The notes under the pieces: model-generated | Told to the model about the DNA's origin: nothing | Databases searched by the model: none | What the model saw: the letters and a program-made list of their open reading frames with translations, nothing else | Assembly: GCF_024300825.1 (NCBI RefSeq) | Contig: NZ_CP101323.1 | Location: 3,410,001 to 3,474,000 of the forward strand | Length of the DNA: 64,000 nucleotides | Direction: 5' to 3' | From: Natronomonas gomsonensis | GTDB lineage: Archaea; Halobacteriota; Halobacteria; Halobacteriales; Haloarculaceae | Program-made: the position numbers and the translations under genes | Shown here: positions 25,692-34,566 of the stretch, one piece after another | Numbering within the stretch: position 1 is the stretch's first letter | Layout: the number at the start of each line of letters is the position of its first letter

Positions 25692-26936
25692 CTACTCTCC
25701 TGAAACCGGCGTTCCCTCTCGATTCACTTGATATTCCTCGGTGAGGAACGGTTCGTCGACGCCCTGTACGTCGATGACGTCGAGCGTTCGGACGGTCGCG
25801 CCGACGCCCAGCAGGCCGGCCAGACTCGGTTCGGTTCGCCCCTCGTCGCCGCTGATGAGTTCCTTGATGTAGAGGCCACCCTCGCCGTGGACGTCGATGG
25901 TCGCGGTGAGGTCGTCTTCGAGTGTTCCGTCGATTGAGAGGACGGTGCGCTCCCGAACGAGGTCCGCACGCCTGTGGGAGACCCGATGCGGCGTCCGCTG
26001 TTCGATGGTGGTGTCGTCCAACTCGGCGAGGGCCGCCTCGAAGTCAGCCTCCGACACGGAGTCGTCGAAATCGACGGTCGCCCGGTAGGTCTTCGTCGCG
26101 TCGTGTTCCTTCACGCGCTCGACGATGTCGTAGGTGGCGAAGGCGAGGTCAGTCACCTCGACCTTGCCGTCGGTGCCGGTGTTGACGGCTTCGGCGAGTT
26201 CATCCAGGTCGGCGTCCCGTCGCCGCGGTTGTTTGATTTCCAGCGCGAACGGCCGCCCGGAATTGAGCATGAGCGCGTCTACGTCCTCCCGTCCGGCGCC
26301 GTGGAAGACGGCCTCGGTACCGCGAAACGCCGACAGAAACGGCGGTGCGACCAGTTCCTCGACGCTCTCGTCGAACTTCTCCCACTCCGTCTGGGGAATG
26401 TCCCGCTGCAGTTTCCGGTAGCGGCCGTAAATCGTCACGGAATTGCGCTGGACTTGCACGTCGACATCCTCGCCGGTGAGGTCGATGAGGAACTGCACGT
26501 CCGGACGCTCGAAGTCGACTTCGGCGCCGAGTTCCGCGCCGACGCGACGCCCCACCTCGCGGTTCACCTCGGTTTTCAGCGGTTCGCCGGCGTCCTCCTC
26601 GAAGCCGGCATCGAGTCGCAGGAGTCGCTCGTTTTCCTCGACCAGCGGTGGGATGCGCGTCCCAACCTGATAGGTGTACAGTTCGGTTTCGCCGAGCGCC
26701 TCGACGACGCGGTCGGCCAACTCGTCGAAGCGGTCACAGATGCCCTCACACACCCAGCAGTCGGCCTCGGGTTCCTCGAAGGGGTCGTCGTCGTCGAGTG
26801 CGACGGCGGTTCGGAGCGCCCGCCCGCGTTCGGTGTTGGTCAACCCGAAACTGCGGTCGGCGACCGGCCGCCCGAGGCAGGCGTCACACAGCGGCCCGGT
26901 CGCGAGCAGCGCGCGGGCGTCGTCGATGAGGCTCAT
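25692..26936 (-). CDS. pus10: tRNA pseudouridine(54/55) synthase Pus10
   Basis: 414 residues from MSLIDDARALLATGPLC at 26936. Archaeal Pus10 makes pseudouridine 54 and 55 in the tRNA T-loop. The N-terminal zinc-binding/THUMP-like region has CDACLGRP and CWVCEGICDRF, four Cys in two pairs. The catalytic domain has the Pus10 block GREDVDALMLNSGRPFALEIKQPRRR, whose Asp in GREDVD is the catalytic residue. The C-terminus keeps TYRATVDFDDSV and VHGEGGLYIKELISGDEGRTEPSL. The start is set by family alignment, since upstream in-frame residues are basic and unlike the proteome. Confidence 0.95.
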   Translation of the reverse strand: MSLIDDARALLATGPLCDACLGRPVADRSFGLTNTERGRALRTAVALDDDDPFEEPEADCWVCEGICDRFDELADRVVEALGETELYTYQVGTRIPPLVEENERLLRLDAGFEEDAGEPLKTEVNREVGRRVGAELGAEVDFERPDVQFLIDLTGEDVDVQVQRNSVTIYGRYRKLQRDIPQTEWEKFDESVEELVAPPFLSAFRGTEAVFHGAGREDVDALMLNSGRPFALEIKQPRRRDADLDELAEAVNTGTDGKVEVTDLAFATYDIVERVKEHDATKTYRATVDFDDSVSEADFEAALAELDDTTIEQRTPHRVSHRRADLVRERTVLSIDGTLEDDLTATIDVHGEGGLYIKELISGDEGRTEPSLAGLLGVGATVRTLDVIDVQGVDEPFLTEEYQVNREGTPVSGE

Positions 26937-27007
26937 ACGGCCCGGTCGGTGCCGCGACGGTAACACGCTTGCCATCCACGACGGTACCGCCTGTCCCGTC
27001 CGGCCGA

Positions 27008-27208
27008 TTAGCCGCTACCGGTTCGGAGTCCGTCCAGTTCCTCGCGGCGCGTACGTATCGCTCGTCGGAAGGCCTCCTTGTCTTCGAAGTTCGCCGACTC
27101 GAGGCGCGCTTCGAGGACGAGCAGTTCGAGCTGGAGCTCCCGCGCCCGGTCGTGGTGTTCCGGCGGCACGTCCTCGGGTGGTTCCCGCGGATATTCGTCG
27201 TCGGCCAT
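27008..27208 (-). CDS. small helical haloarchaeal protein
   Basis: 66 residues from the ATG at 27208. It opens with a proline/acid-rich stretch (DDEYPREPPEDVPPEHHDR). Two amphipathic helices follow (ARELQLELLVLEARLESANFEDKEAFRRAIRTRREELDGLR), a likely coiled-coil hairpin. No function is evident. It lies 71 bp upstream of pus10 on the same strand and divergent from glmU. Confidence 0.7.
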   Translation of the reverse strand: MADDEYPREPPEDVPPEHHDRARELQLELLVLEARLESANFEDKEAFRRAIRTRREELDGLRTGSG

Positions 27209-27301
27209 ACCGACGGTACGGTCGGGAGCCTGCTGTGTGTATCGCTCGCGGAAGCCGCGCTCCGCCGATAGTTTCAACCGGGGCGGCAACGACCCGTCGG
27301 T

Positions 27302-28486
27302 ATGGACATCACGACCGGCATCGTCCTCGCAGCGGGGGAGGGGACGCGGCTGCGGCCGCTGACCTTCAACCGACCGAAGACGATGCTTCCCGCCGCCGGA
27401 CGCCCCATTCTCGAACACGTCCTCGACGTGTTGGTCGACTGCGGCATCGAACGGCTCTGTCTCGTCGTCGGCTACCAGCGCGAACGCGTCCAAGAGCACT
27501 TTGGACCCTCCTACCGCGACGTGCCCATCACGTACGTCCACCAGACGAAGCAACTCGGGAGCGGTCACGCCCTCCAGCAGGCCGCTCCGGAGACCGACGG
27601 ACCCGTGTTGGTGCTGAACGGCGACCGCGTCATCGACGAGCGAATCGTCGCCGACGTTCTCGAGGGGTTCGACGGCACGCCCGCGATGGCGGTGTTGGAC
27701 CACCCGACACCGACGAGGTACGGCGCCGTCGAGGTCGACGACGGCACGCTGTCGACGCTCGTCGAAAAACCCGACAGCGACGCCTTCGGTCGCATCAACG
27801 CTGGCGTCTACGCCTTCGACGAGTCGGTGTTCGATGCCATCGAACGGACGCCGCGTCGCAACGGCGAACTCCACCTGCCCGACGTCATCGGGACGCTGAT
27901 GGACGACGGCGAAGTTCGGGCGGTGTCGACGGACGGACTGTGGGTCGACGCGACGTACCCGTGGGACCTGCTGTATCTCACGCGTGAGTTACTCGCCAAC
28001 GGGCGCGTGCAGTTTCCGGAGCGAAGCGACAACGTGTGGGTGGCCGACAGCGCCCGCGTCCACCCCGAGGCGACCCTCCAGGGACCGGTCGTCGTCGGTC
28101 CCGACGCCGAAATCGCGGCCAGCGCCGTCGTCGGCCCCGACGTAGCGGTCGGACGGAACGCGACGGTCGGCGGCAACGTGACGCTGCAGAACACGCTGTT
28201 GGATTCGGACTGTCGGGTCGGCCCCGGGTCGACGCTCGTCGACTGCGTCGCCGGACAGAGCGTCTCCATCGGCCCCGGAACGGTCGTTCCGGGCGGCCCG
28301 AGCGACGTCCGGGTCGGCGACCGGGTGTTCGAGAATCAGGGACTCGGAGCAGTGCTGGCTGACCGAGCGTCGGTCGGCGGCGGCGCCACGTTCGTGCCCG
28401 GCACGCTCGTCGGCGCCGACGCGACGGTCGGGACGGGCGCCCACGTGAGTGGCTGGATTCGCAACGGCGCGGAGGTAGTCCGCTGA
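27302..28486 (+). CDS. glmU: sugar-1-phosphate nucleotidyltransferase / acetyltransferase (GlmU-like)
   Basis: 394 residues. The N-terminal nucleotidyltransferase has the pyrophosphorylase signature GIVLAAGEGTRLRPLTFNRPKTMLP (residues 6-30) and metal-binding LVLNGDRVID. A left-handed beta helix of hexapeptide repeats starts near residue 245 (SARVHPEATLQGPVVVGPDAEI onward) and contains the acetyltransferase site. This matches archaeal bifunctional GlmU enzymes making UDP-GlcNAc from GlcN-1-P. Its stop overlaps the glmS start by one base (TGATG), so the last steps of the hexosamine pathway are coupled. UDP-GlcNAc feeds glycoprotein and glycolipid synthesis. Confidence 0.9.
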   Translation: MDITTGIVLAAGEGTRLRPLTFNRPKTMLPAAGRPILEHVLDVLVDCGIERLCLVVGYQRERVQEHFGPSYRDVPITYVHQTKQLGSGHALQQAAPETDGPVLVLNGDRVIDERIVADVLEGFDGTPAMAVLDHPTPTRYGAVEVDDGTLSTLVEKPDSDAFGRINAGVYAFDESVFDAIERTPRRNGELHLPDVIGTLMDDGEVRAVSTDGLWVDATYPWDLLYLTRELLANGRVQFPERSDNVWVADSARVHPEATLQGPVVVGPDAEIAASAVVGPDVAVGRNATVGGNVTLQNTLLDSDCRVGPGSTLVDCVAGQSVSIGPGTVVPGGPSDVRVGDRVFENQGLGAVLADRASVGGGATFVPGTLVGADATVGTGAHVSGWIRNGAEVVR

Positions 28487-30279
28487 TGTGTGGCATCATC
28501 GGCTGTGTTGGCCGTGGCGACGAGACGCTCGATACGCTGCTGCACGGGCTCTCGAAACTGGAGTATCGGGGCTACGACTCCGCGGGCGTCGCGTTGGTCG
28601 ACGACCGCTCGGTGTCGGTCGTCAAGAAGTCGGGCGAACTCGACGCGCTTCGGGAGGAATTGAGCACCTCCGACATCGGTGGACGGGTCGGCATCGGCCA
28701 CACCCGCTGGAGCACCCACGGGCCGCCGACGGACGGCAACGCACACCCCCACCGCGACTGCACCGGGGACGTTGCCGTCGTCCACAACGGCATCATCGAG
28801 AACTACCAGTCGCTCCGCGACGAACTGGCCGAATCGGGCCACGAGTTCCGCAGCGACACCGACACCGAGGTCGTGCCGCATCTCGTCGAGGCGAGCCTCG
28901 AATCGGGAGCCGACCCCGAAGCCGCCTTCCGGGCGGCTATCGGTCGTCTCGAGGGCAGTTACGCCATCGCCTGTGTCATCGCTGGCACCGACTCGGTGTT
29001 CGTCGCACGCAACGACTCGCCGCTCGTCCTCGGCATCGCCGAGGACGCGACGTATCTCGCCAGCGACGTGCCCGCCTTCCGGGAGTTCACCGACAAAGTG
29101 GTGTACCTCGAAGACGGCGAGTACGCCCGACTCGACACCGACGGCTGGCGTGTCTCCGATGTCGACGGCGGGACCATCGAGAAATCCATCGAGACGGTGA
29201 CGTGGGACCCCGAAGACACCGGCAAGAGCGGCTACGACCACTTCATGCTCAAGGAGATTCACGAACAGCCGCGTGCCCTCCGGCAGTGTCTCCAGGGCCG
29301 AGTCGACGAACTCCGCGGGACCGTCACCCTAGAGGAGTTGGGCGAGTTGTCCCTCGAACGGGTCCATCTCGTCGCTGCGGGAACGAGCTATCATGCCGCC
29401 ATCTACGGCGCCCAACTGCTGCAAGCCAAGGGCGTCCCCGCCCAGCCGTTTCTCTCCCACGAGTACGCCACCTCGCCCCCGCCGGCCGAGGACGCTATCG
29501 TCGTCGGCGTCTCCCAGAGCGGCGAGACGGCCGACACGCTCGCTGCGACCCGGGAGGCCCGCCGTCGCGGTGCCGAGACGCTTGCGCTGACGAACACCGT
29601 CGGGTCGACGATGGCTCGGGAGTGCGACCACGTCTGTTACATCCGCTCCGGCCCGGAAATCGGCGTCGCGGCGACGAAGACCTTCGCCGGCCAACAGACC
29701 GCGCTGAACCTCCTGACCGAGGCGGCGACGGAGGGCGGGGCCGACCGCGACGTCATCGCCGCACTTCGGAACGTGCCGGGACAGGTCCAGGAGGTCCTCG
29801 ACAGTTCGAAGGCCGAAGCCGTCGCCGAAGCCTACCTCGACAGCGACGCCTACTTCTTCATCGGCCGGTCGCTGAACTTCCCCGTCGCGCTGGAGGGGGC
29901 CCTGAAGATGAAGGAAATATCCTACGAGCACGCCGAGGGGTTCGCCGCCGGCGAGTTGAAACACGGCCCGCTGGCGCTCGTCACCTCGGAGACGCCCGTC
30001 TTCGCGACCGTCGTTGGCGACGGCGAACTCGCACGCAAGACGGTCGGCAACGTCAAGGAAGTCGAAGCCCGCGACGCGCCCGTCGTGGCGATTACGGACG
30101 GGCAATCCGACGTTGCACGCTACGCCGACCACGTCCTCGAAATCCCCGAGACGCACCCACGGACCGCGGCGATACTGACGAACGTCCAGCTCCAACTCGT
30201 GGCGTATCACACCGCCGCGAAACTCGGACGGTCGATAGACAAGCCTCGCAATCTCGCGAAAAGCGTCACCGTCGAGTAA
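28486..30279 (+). CDS. glmS: glutamine-fructose-6-phosphate aminotransferase (isomerizing)
   Basis: 597 residues, full length. The N-terminal nucleophile Cys2 (MCGIIGCVG) begins the glutaminase domain, with HTRWSTHGPPTDGNAHPH and VVHNGIIENYQSLRDEL. Two SIS domains follow (AAGTSYHAAIYGAQLL and GVSQSGETADTLAATREA), and the C-terminal catalytic tail DKPRNLAKSVTVE is intact. It makes glucosamine-6-phosphate from fructose-6-phosphate and glutamine. Translationally coupled to glmU. Confidence 0.97.
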   Translation: MCGIIGCVGRGDETLDTLLHGLSKLEYRGYDSAGVALVDDRSVSVVKKSGELDALREELSTSDIGGRVGIGHTRWSTHGPPTDGNAHPHRDCTGDVAVVHNGIIENYQSLRDELAESGHEFRSDTDTEVVPHLVEASLESGADPEAAFRAAIGRLEGSYAIACVIAGTDSVFVARNDSPLVLGIAEDATYLASDVPAFREFTDKVVYLEDGEYARLDTDGWRVSDVDGGTIEKSIETVTWDPEDTGKSGYDHFMLKEIHEQPRALRQCLQGRVDELRGTVTLEELGELSLERVHLVAAGTSYHAAIYGAQLLQAKGVPAQPFLSHEYATSPPPAEDAIVVGVSQSGETADTLAATREARRRGAETLALTNTVGSTMARECDHVCYIRSGPEIGVAATKTFAGQQTALNLLTEAATEGGADRDVIAALRNVPGQVQEVLDSSKAEAVAEAYLDSDAYFFIGRSLNFPVALEGALKMKEISYEHAEGFAAGELKHGPLALVTSETPVFATVVGDGELARKTVGNVKEVEARDAPVVAITDGQSDVARYADHVLEIPETHPRTAAILTNVQLQLVAYHTAAKLGRSIDKPRNLAKSVTVE

Positions 30280-30840
30280 TCATTCAGTTTCGGAGTCGGG
30301 TTGCTGTCGGTTGTCGTCTGGCGGGTCCGGCGGTGCGAACGCAGCTGCCAGCGCTCGACCAACGCGGGTGTCTCGGATTTCATCCCACGATCGGCGTTCA
30401 CGGACTGCGAGGAGAGCGATTCCCGACAGCACGAGCCAGCGGCCGAACGCTCCAGACGAGAGCGCTGCGGAAGCGAGTCCCGCGACGGCGACACCGAACA
30501 GCACGATACCGACTAGGTGAATCGGTTGAGAGCGGACCCACTGGGCCGCCTTCCGTACGGCCGCAGTCAGTCCGCTCCGTTCTGCCAACCGATTCCCGTG
30601 GCCGAGTGCCCACTCGATTGCTCGCAGAATCGGGCCGATGGTATACGTCTCACGCAAATCGATGACGATGACCTCCGGTTCGGGTTCCGCAAGGAACCAC
30701 TGAACGATGCGCGAACCGCTGGCCCACCTCGATAGCGTGGCTTCGGCGCGCTTGCTCGCCCCTGCGATGCGTGATTCAGCGACCGCTGTTCCGAGACGAT
30801 GCCGAATCGACTGTACCCAACCGAGCACCCCACTACTCAT
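30280..30840 (-). CDS. membrane-associated haloarchaeal protein of unknown function
   Basis: 186 residues. The N-terminal half is soluble and helical (SSGVLGWVQSIRHRLGTAV; ASGSRIVQWFLAEPEPEVIVIDLRETYTIGPIL). Then come two close hydrophobic segments (IHLVGIVLFGVAVAGLASAALSS and WLVLSGIALLAVRE). The tail is acidic (PPDPPDDNRQQPDSETE). Its start overlaps the end of the DUF4330-like gene by 8 bp, so they form an operon. Convergent with glmS and directly abutting it. Confidence 0.75.
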   Translation of the reverse strand: MSSGVLGWVQSIRHRLGTAVAESRIAGASKRAEATLSRWASGSRIVQWFLAEPEPEVIVIDLRETYTIGPILRAIEWALGHGNRLAERSGLTAAVRKAAQWVRSQPIHLVGIVLFGVAVAGLASAALSSGAFGRWLVLSGIALLAVRERRSWDEIRDTRVGRALAAAFAPPDPPDDNRQQPDSETE

Positions 30841-31570
30841 TCACGCCGACGATTTCGGCTTCGAACTGATAGGTGTTCGTTTCGAGGAAGAGCGTTCGGC
30901 CGAGACGGACCGGACCGCCGCCGTACTGTGGGCTGTCATCGACGAGTCGGGTTTCGAGTTCGACCGAGGCTCGAAGTTCGCTATGCGTTTCGTTGACAGC
31001 AGTCGTCTCGACGCTTCCAACCGTCGCAACGGTGTCGTCACCGACGGTCTGTTCGTCGCCCGTTCCGACCGCCTCTGCCACCGGGCGGCGAACGGTCGTC
31101 GTCACGTTCACCGTCGTACTCTCGGTGTCGAACGCTGGCGAAACATCACGTTCGACGACTCGGGTCCCGACCCGCGCCGTTTCCGTCATGACAGTGTAGC
31201 CCTGATTGACTCTCACCGGGTTGCCGGCGAACTGAAAACCCTGCTCCGTTCGGACTCCCTCGAGGGCGACCCGGAGGAAACTCCTGGGACCTGGCGTCCG
31301 GTGAATGGCGGTAACCGTCGCACGCTCGTCGCCGACGGTCACGTTTTCGGTTTCGAGCGTGGTCGCAGCGTCATCGGTTGTCACGAGCGTCACGTGGAGG
31401 GTATCGGCTGGCGGAGCATCGGAATTGGGTTCGGTTTCGTTCGCGTTCGGGTCGTCACCGAACACCAACGCCGCCCCGGCTGCGAGCACCGCGATTGCGA
31501 AGAGGACGACGAGCGCGTCGACGATGTTCACGCGGCCGAACAGTCGGCCCTTCTCGTCGATGAGTTCCAT
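30833..31570 (-). CDS. DUF4330-like membrane-anchored protein
   Basis: 245 residues from MELIDEKGRLFGRVNIVDALVV at 31570. That N-terminus, followed by one membrane helix (ALVVLFAIAVLAAGAALVFG), is typical of DUF4330 proteins. About 210 exported residues are beta-rich and Thr/Val-rich, repeating an xVTxxTxx pattern, with no catalytic motif. Frame residues upstream of 31570 look non-coding. In an overlapping pair with the 30280-30840 gene. Probably an extracytoplasmic envelope component linked to surface polysaccharide or glycoprotein assembly; this is inference from neighbours glmU/glmS and uppP. Confidence 0.8.
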   Translation of the reverse strand: MELIDEKGRLFGRVNIVDALVVLFAIAVLAAGAALVFGDDPNANETEPNSDAPPADTLHVTLVTTDDAATTLETENVTVGDERATVTAIHRTPGPRSFLRVALEGVRTEQGFQFAGNPVRVNQGYTVMTETARVGTRVVERDVSPAFDTESTTVNVTTTVRRPVAEAVGTGDEQTVGDDTVATVGSVETTAVNETHSELRASVELETRLVDDSPQYGGGPVRLGRTLFLETNTYQFEAEIVGVNE

Positions 31571-31613
31571 CTGTCCCGGTGTGTTCCCGGCGCTCACTAA
31601 CGTGTTTCGTTCC

Positions 31614-32441
31614 TCACGCCACGGCGACGAGCAGTCCCCCAACGACCGCGAGCGTCCCCAGCGAGACACACACCGCCCAGAACGGCACGCGCTCGACGAA
31701 CCGCATCAAGACGTCGATAGTGAGATAGCCGACGACGGCGCTGGTCCCGAGTGCGACGGCGGCCGCCAGCGGCGAAATGCCCGGCAGGCCCCCACCGCTC
31801 ACCACGACGAGGGCGGCGGCACCGACGCCGGCCGGGATGGCCAGCAGAAACGACAGTCGCAGCGAGGCGGGCCCCTCGTAGCCACGCAGGAGGAGGACCG
31901 AAACGGTCGTTCCCGACCGCGACACGCCCGGGAGGATGGTGAGGCCCTGAAACGCGCCGACGAGTAGCGTATCGACGAGGGCGGGTGTCTCCTTGCCGAC
32001 GAACCCCATCGAGTCGGCGGCGCGTTGGAGCAGTCCTGTCGCAATCAGCAGGCCGCCGACGACGGCGATGAAGACGCCGCCGGCGAGTCCGGCGACGGCG
32101 TCACGCAGTGTGAGATACAGCGGAATACCGACGATTCCTGTCACGAGACTCGCGAGGACGAGGTACGTCACGTCGGCGTTCTCCGGGTCGAACGCTGCAT
32201 CTGGCCGCCATCCGGGGGCGTTCGAGAGTGCGTCAACGATATCCTCGCGGTAGTAGGCAGCCGCAGAGAAGACGGTTCCAACCTGCACGAACAGTGCGAG
32301 GTCCAAGGCGACCACGGGGTCGACGCCCCCGACGGCGGTCGTGACGATAGAGAGGTTACCCTGACTGGAGATGGGGAGCCACTCCAAGACGCCCTGCAGG
32401 ATTCCCACGAGCAGCGCGAACAGCAACTCGGCGCGGTTCAC
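31614..32441 (-). CDS. uppP: undecaprenyl-diphosphatase-like polyprenyl phosphatase (UppP/BacA)
   Basis: 275 residues from the GTG at 32441 (VNRAELLFALLVGILQG); another GTG lies at 32450. About eight membrane helices. Both active-site regions are intact: LEWLPISSQGNL near residue 20 and LPGVSRSGTTVSVLLLRGYE near residue 180. It dephosphorylates polyprenyl (in haloarchaea dolichyl) diphosphate to recycle the lipid glycan carrier. The frame stays open far upstream, but only across the divergent coiled-coil gene, where it is spurious. It is followed after 43 bp by the DUF4330-like gene on the same strand. Confidence 0.92.
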   Translation of the reverse strand: MNRAELLFALLVGILQGVLEWLPISSQGNLSIVTTAVGGVDPVVALDLALFVQVGTVFSAAAYYREDIVDALSNAPGWRPDAAFDPENADVTYLVLASLVTGIVGIPLYLTLRDAVAGLAGGVFIAVVGGLLIATGLLQRAADSMGFVGKETPALVDTLLVGAFQGLTILPGVSRSGTTVSVLLLRGYEGPASLRLSFLLAIPAGVGAAALVVVSGGGLPGISPLAAAVALGTSAVVGYLTIDVLMRFVERVPFWAVCVSLGTLAVVGGLLVAVA

Positions 32442-32696
32442 TGCTGGCACCTCGGAGCGTCGGGTAGAAAACGCCGGTGGTTCCTCACGTCGGTCGGACT
32501 CCTCGGGTCGGCGTCGGCGTGGCCCTGCGAGTCGGCCAGTCGACGTGAGAACCGAACGTTCGAGAGCCGTCGACGAACGTTCGCCTGCCGATGGCTGTCC
32601 GGAATGAATCAGACTAAACCTCCGGCGCCCGGGAACTATAGTAGAGGCTTTATATTTCATGAACGAACCCTTCTGGCAACTGGTGGATATGTCCCG

Positions 32697-33308
32697 ATGA
32701 ATCCGAGCCGAGTCGACTTCATGGTTGACATGGCGTACGGTCTCCTGCTGTTGGTTGCGATCGTCCTCATCGCCACCGGGTCGACGGGGATCGGTATCGC
32801 CTTCGGACTTGGCGCGCTCGTCTCCTATGCCGTTCACGTCGCCTGGAAGATGGCGCGCTTCGACCCCGACTGGATGACCAAAGAGGTCACCGAGAACATC
32901 GAGGAGTCGCTGACCGAGGAGGTCTCCGAGAACGTCGGCGAGAAAGTGACAGAAGAAGTCACCGAGAGCGTCGAAGAGAAGGTGACTGAGGAGGTCACGG
33001 AGAACGTCGGGGAGAAAGTCACTCAAGAGGTGACGGAGAACGTCGGGGAGAAAGTCACCCAAGAGGTCACGGAGAGCGTCGAGGAGAAGGTGGCCGAAGA
33101 GGTCACACAGGAAGTCACCCAAGAGGTGACCGAGAACGTCGAGCAGACGCTTTCGGAAGAAATCGACACTATCGTCGACCAACTCGAGGCGGTCAACCAA
33201 CGCATCGACAGACGGCCTCGGAAGGAGGAACTCGACGCCGAAGAGGTCGAAGCGGCGGCCGACGGGGACTCGAAGAGCAACGCCGACGACGAACGGGACG
33301 ACGAATGA
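32697..33308 (+). CDS. membrane-anchored repeat coiled-coil protein
   Basis: 203 residues from the ATG at 32697. Residues 1-55 contain two hydrophobic helices (DMAYGLLLLVAIVLIATGSTGIGIAFGLGALVSYAVHVAWKMARF). Residues 63-154 are tandem 12-residue units of the type EVTENVGEKVTE, which are highly acidic with Val every three to four positions. This gives a long amphipathic or coiled-coil rod. A C-terminal helix (IDTIVDQLEAVNQRIDRRPRKEELD) and acidic tail follow. A strong TATA box (TTTATATTT, 32649-32657) lies 40 bp upstream of the start. It is 40 bp before the PiT gene on the same strand and probably shares its transcript. Function unknown. Confidence 0.85.
   Translation: MNPSRVDFMVDMAYGLLLLVAIVLIATGSTGIGIAFGLGALVSYAVHVAWKMARFDPDWMTKEVTENIEESLTEEVSENVGEKVTEEVTESVEEKVTEEVTENVGEKVTQEVTENVGEKVTQEVTESVEEKVAEEVTQEVTQEVTENVEQTLSEEIDTIVDQLEAVNQRIDRRPRKEELDAEEVEAAADGDSKSNADDERDDE
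32883..33158 (+). repeat. tandem 36-bp coding repeats
   Basis: Six full 36-bp units, then a 24-bp partial and one more unit, starting GAGGTCACCGAGAAC. Units are about 75-95% identical at DNA level, indicating expansion by slippage or unequal recombination. They encode the 12-residue repeat of the gene at 32697-33308. Confidence 0.85.
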
Positions 33309-33348
33309 TTGGGAGCGTGCGACGACTCGAAACGGAGGTGGTCTGAGG

Positions 33349-34524
33349 GTGGTCGAGGTACTCATCGGCGTCGGGTTGCTCGTCGCGCTGTTCGTCGGGT
33401 TCAACATCGGTGGGTCGACGACGGGGCCGGCGTTCGGGCCGGCCGTCGGCGCGGGCGCGATTTCGAAGTTCCTCGCGGGCGTGTTGATGTCGATATTCTT
33501 CGCCATCGGCGCGTGGACCATCGGCCGACGCGTCGTCAACACGCTCGGCCGGGACCTCGTCTACGACCCCGGCGTGTTCACCATCGAGACGAGCATTGTC
33601 GTGCTGTTCTTCATCGGCGGCGCGCTGTTCGTCGGCAACTACGTCGGCGTCCCTGCCTCCACGTCGATGACGGCCGTCGGTGCCATCGCCGGCCTCGGCG
33701 TCGCAACGGGCGAACTCAACTGGACGGTGATGGGCGAAATCGCCATCTGGTGGATCGTCGCCCCGCTGGTCGGATTCTGGGTGTCGGTGATGATCGGCCG
33801 GTACGTCTACCCGACGCTCAACAGCTGGATCGCGATTACCCAAACCGAGGGCGCACTCGTCGAATTCGACCGGTCGGGACTCCTTCCGGTTCCGCAAGCG
33901 GGGCCGAACACCACCCGTCGTGAGTTCTTCGGGACCATCGTGTTGGTCTCTATCGGCTGTCTGATGGCGTTCTCGTCGGGAACGTCCAACATCGCCAACG
34001 CCATCGCACCGCTGTACGGCGCCGGCGTGTCGATGAACCCGCTGATACTGGCCGGGTCGGCGGCGGTCGCCGTCGGTGCGCTGTCCATCGCCCGTCGGAC
34101 GCTCGATACGCTCGGCAACGACATCACCGACCTCCCGCTGACCGCGGCCATCGTCGTCGCCGTCGTCGCCTCCGCTATCGTCATCGGGCTGTCGGCTATC
34201 GGTATCCCGGCGAGTTTCGTCATCATCGCGACGATGTCAATCGTCGGCCTCGGCTGGGGCCGGGCGACCCGAACCGCGACGGTCTCCGGGAGCATCCGCG
34301 GCGAGGACGAAACGAACGTCTCGGTCGGCGCTTTGGCCGCCGAAGAACCAGGGGAGGAAGCCCCCGAAATCGGCGAGGAAGAACCCGAAGACATCCCGAA
34401 GGCGTCGGATTTGTTCGACCCTTCGACGACTGGGCGGGTCATCCTGATGCAGAACCTCGTCCCGGTCATCTCGACGCTCGGTTCGTACGTCGCTTTCTGG
34501 GCGCTGTTTACGTTCCTCTGGTAA
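33349..34524 (+). CDS. PiT-family inorganic phosphate transporter
   Basis: 391 residues starting at GTG 33349. About ten membrane helices in two homologous halves joined by an acidic cytoplasmic loop. The PiT signatures are duplicated: FNIGGSTTGPAFGPAVGAG in the first half and SGTSNIANAIAPLYGAG in the second, plus VGVPASTSMTAVGAIAG and IGIPASFVIIATMSIVG. It is a low-affinity cation-coupled phosphate symporter. No PhoU neighbour is visible; the upstream coiled-coil gene could be an accessory (speculative). Confidence 0.92.
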   Translation: MVEVLIGVGLLVALFVGFNIGGSTTGPAFGPAVGAGAISKFLAGVLMSIFFAIGAWTIGRRVVNTLGRDLVYDPGVFTIETSIVVLFFIGGALFVGNYVGVPASTSMTAVGAIAGLGVATGELNWTVMGEIAIWWIVAPLVGFWVSVMIGRYVYPTLNSWIAITQTEGALVEFDRSGLLPVPQAGPNTTRREFFGTIVLVSIGCLMAFSSGTSNIANAIAPLYGAGVSMNPLILAGSAAVAVGALSIARRTLDTLGNDITDLPLTAAIVVAVVASAIVIGLSAIGIPASFVIIATMSIVGLGWGRATRTATVSGSIRGEDETNVSVGALAAEEPGEEAPEIGEEEPEDIPKASDLFDPSTTGRVILMQNLVPVISTLGSYVAFWALFTFLW

Positions 34525-34566
34525 GCGCCCCCGAGCGTTTATTCGGCTCTCGGGCGTAGTCGTGGT

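Noticed and set aside
27008-27874. 288-codon frame around the small helical gene
   Set aside because: Most of it is antisense to glmU. Only the 3' 66 codons (27008-27208) have acidic haloarchaeal character.
32659-32700. 13-codon upstream frame overlapping the start of the coiled-coil gene (ATGA)
   Set aside because: Its ATG is only 2 bp after the TATA box, so it should not be in the transcript.
32451-33542. Upstream extension of the UppP frame
   Set aside because: The extension reads through the divergent repeat gene and its promoter. Family alignment places the start at 32441 or 32450.
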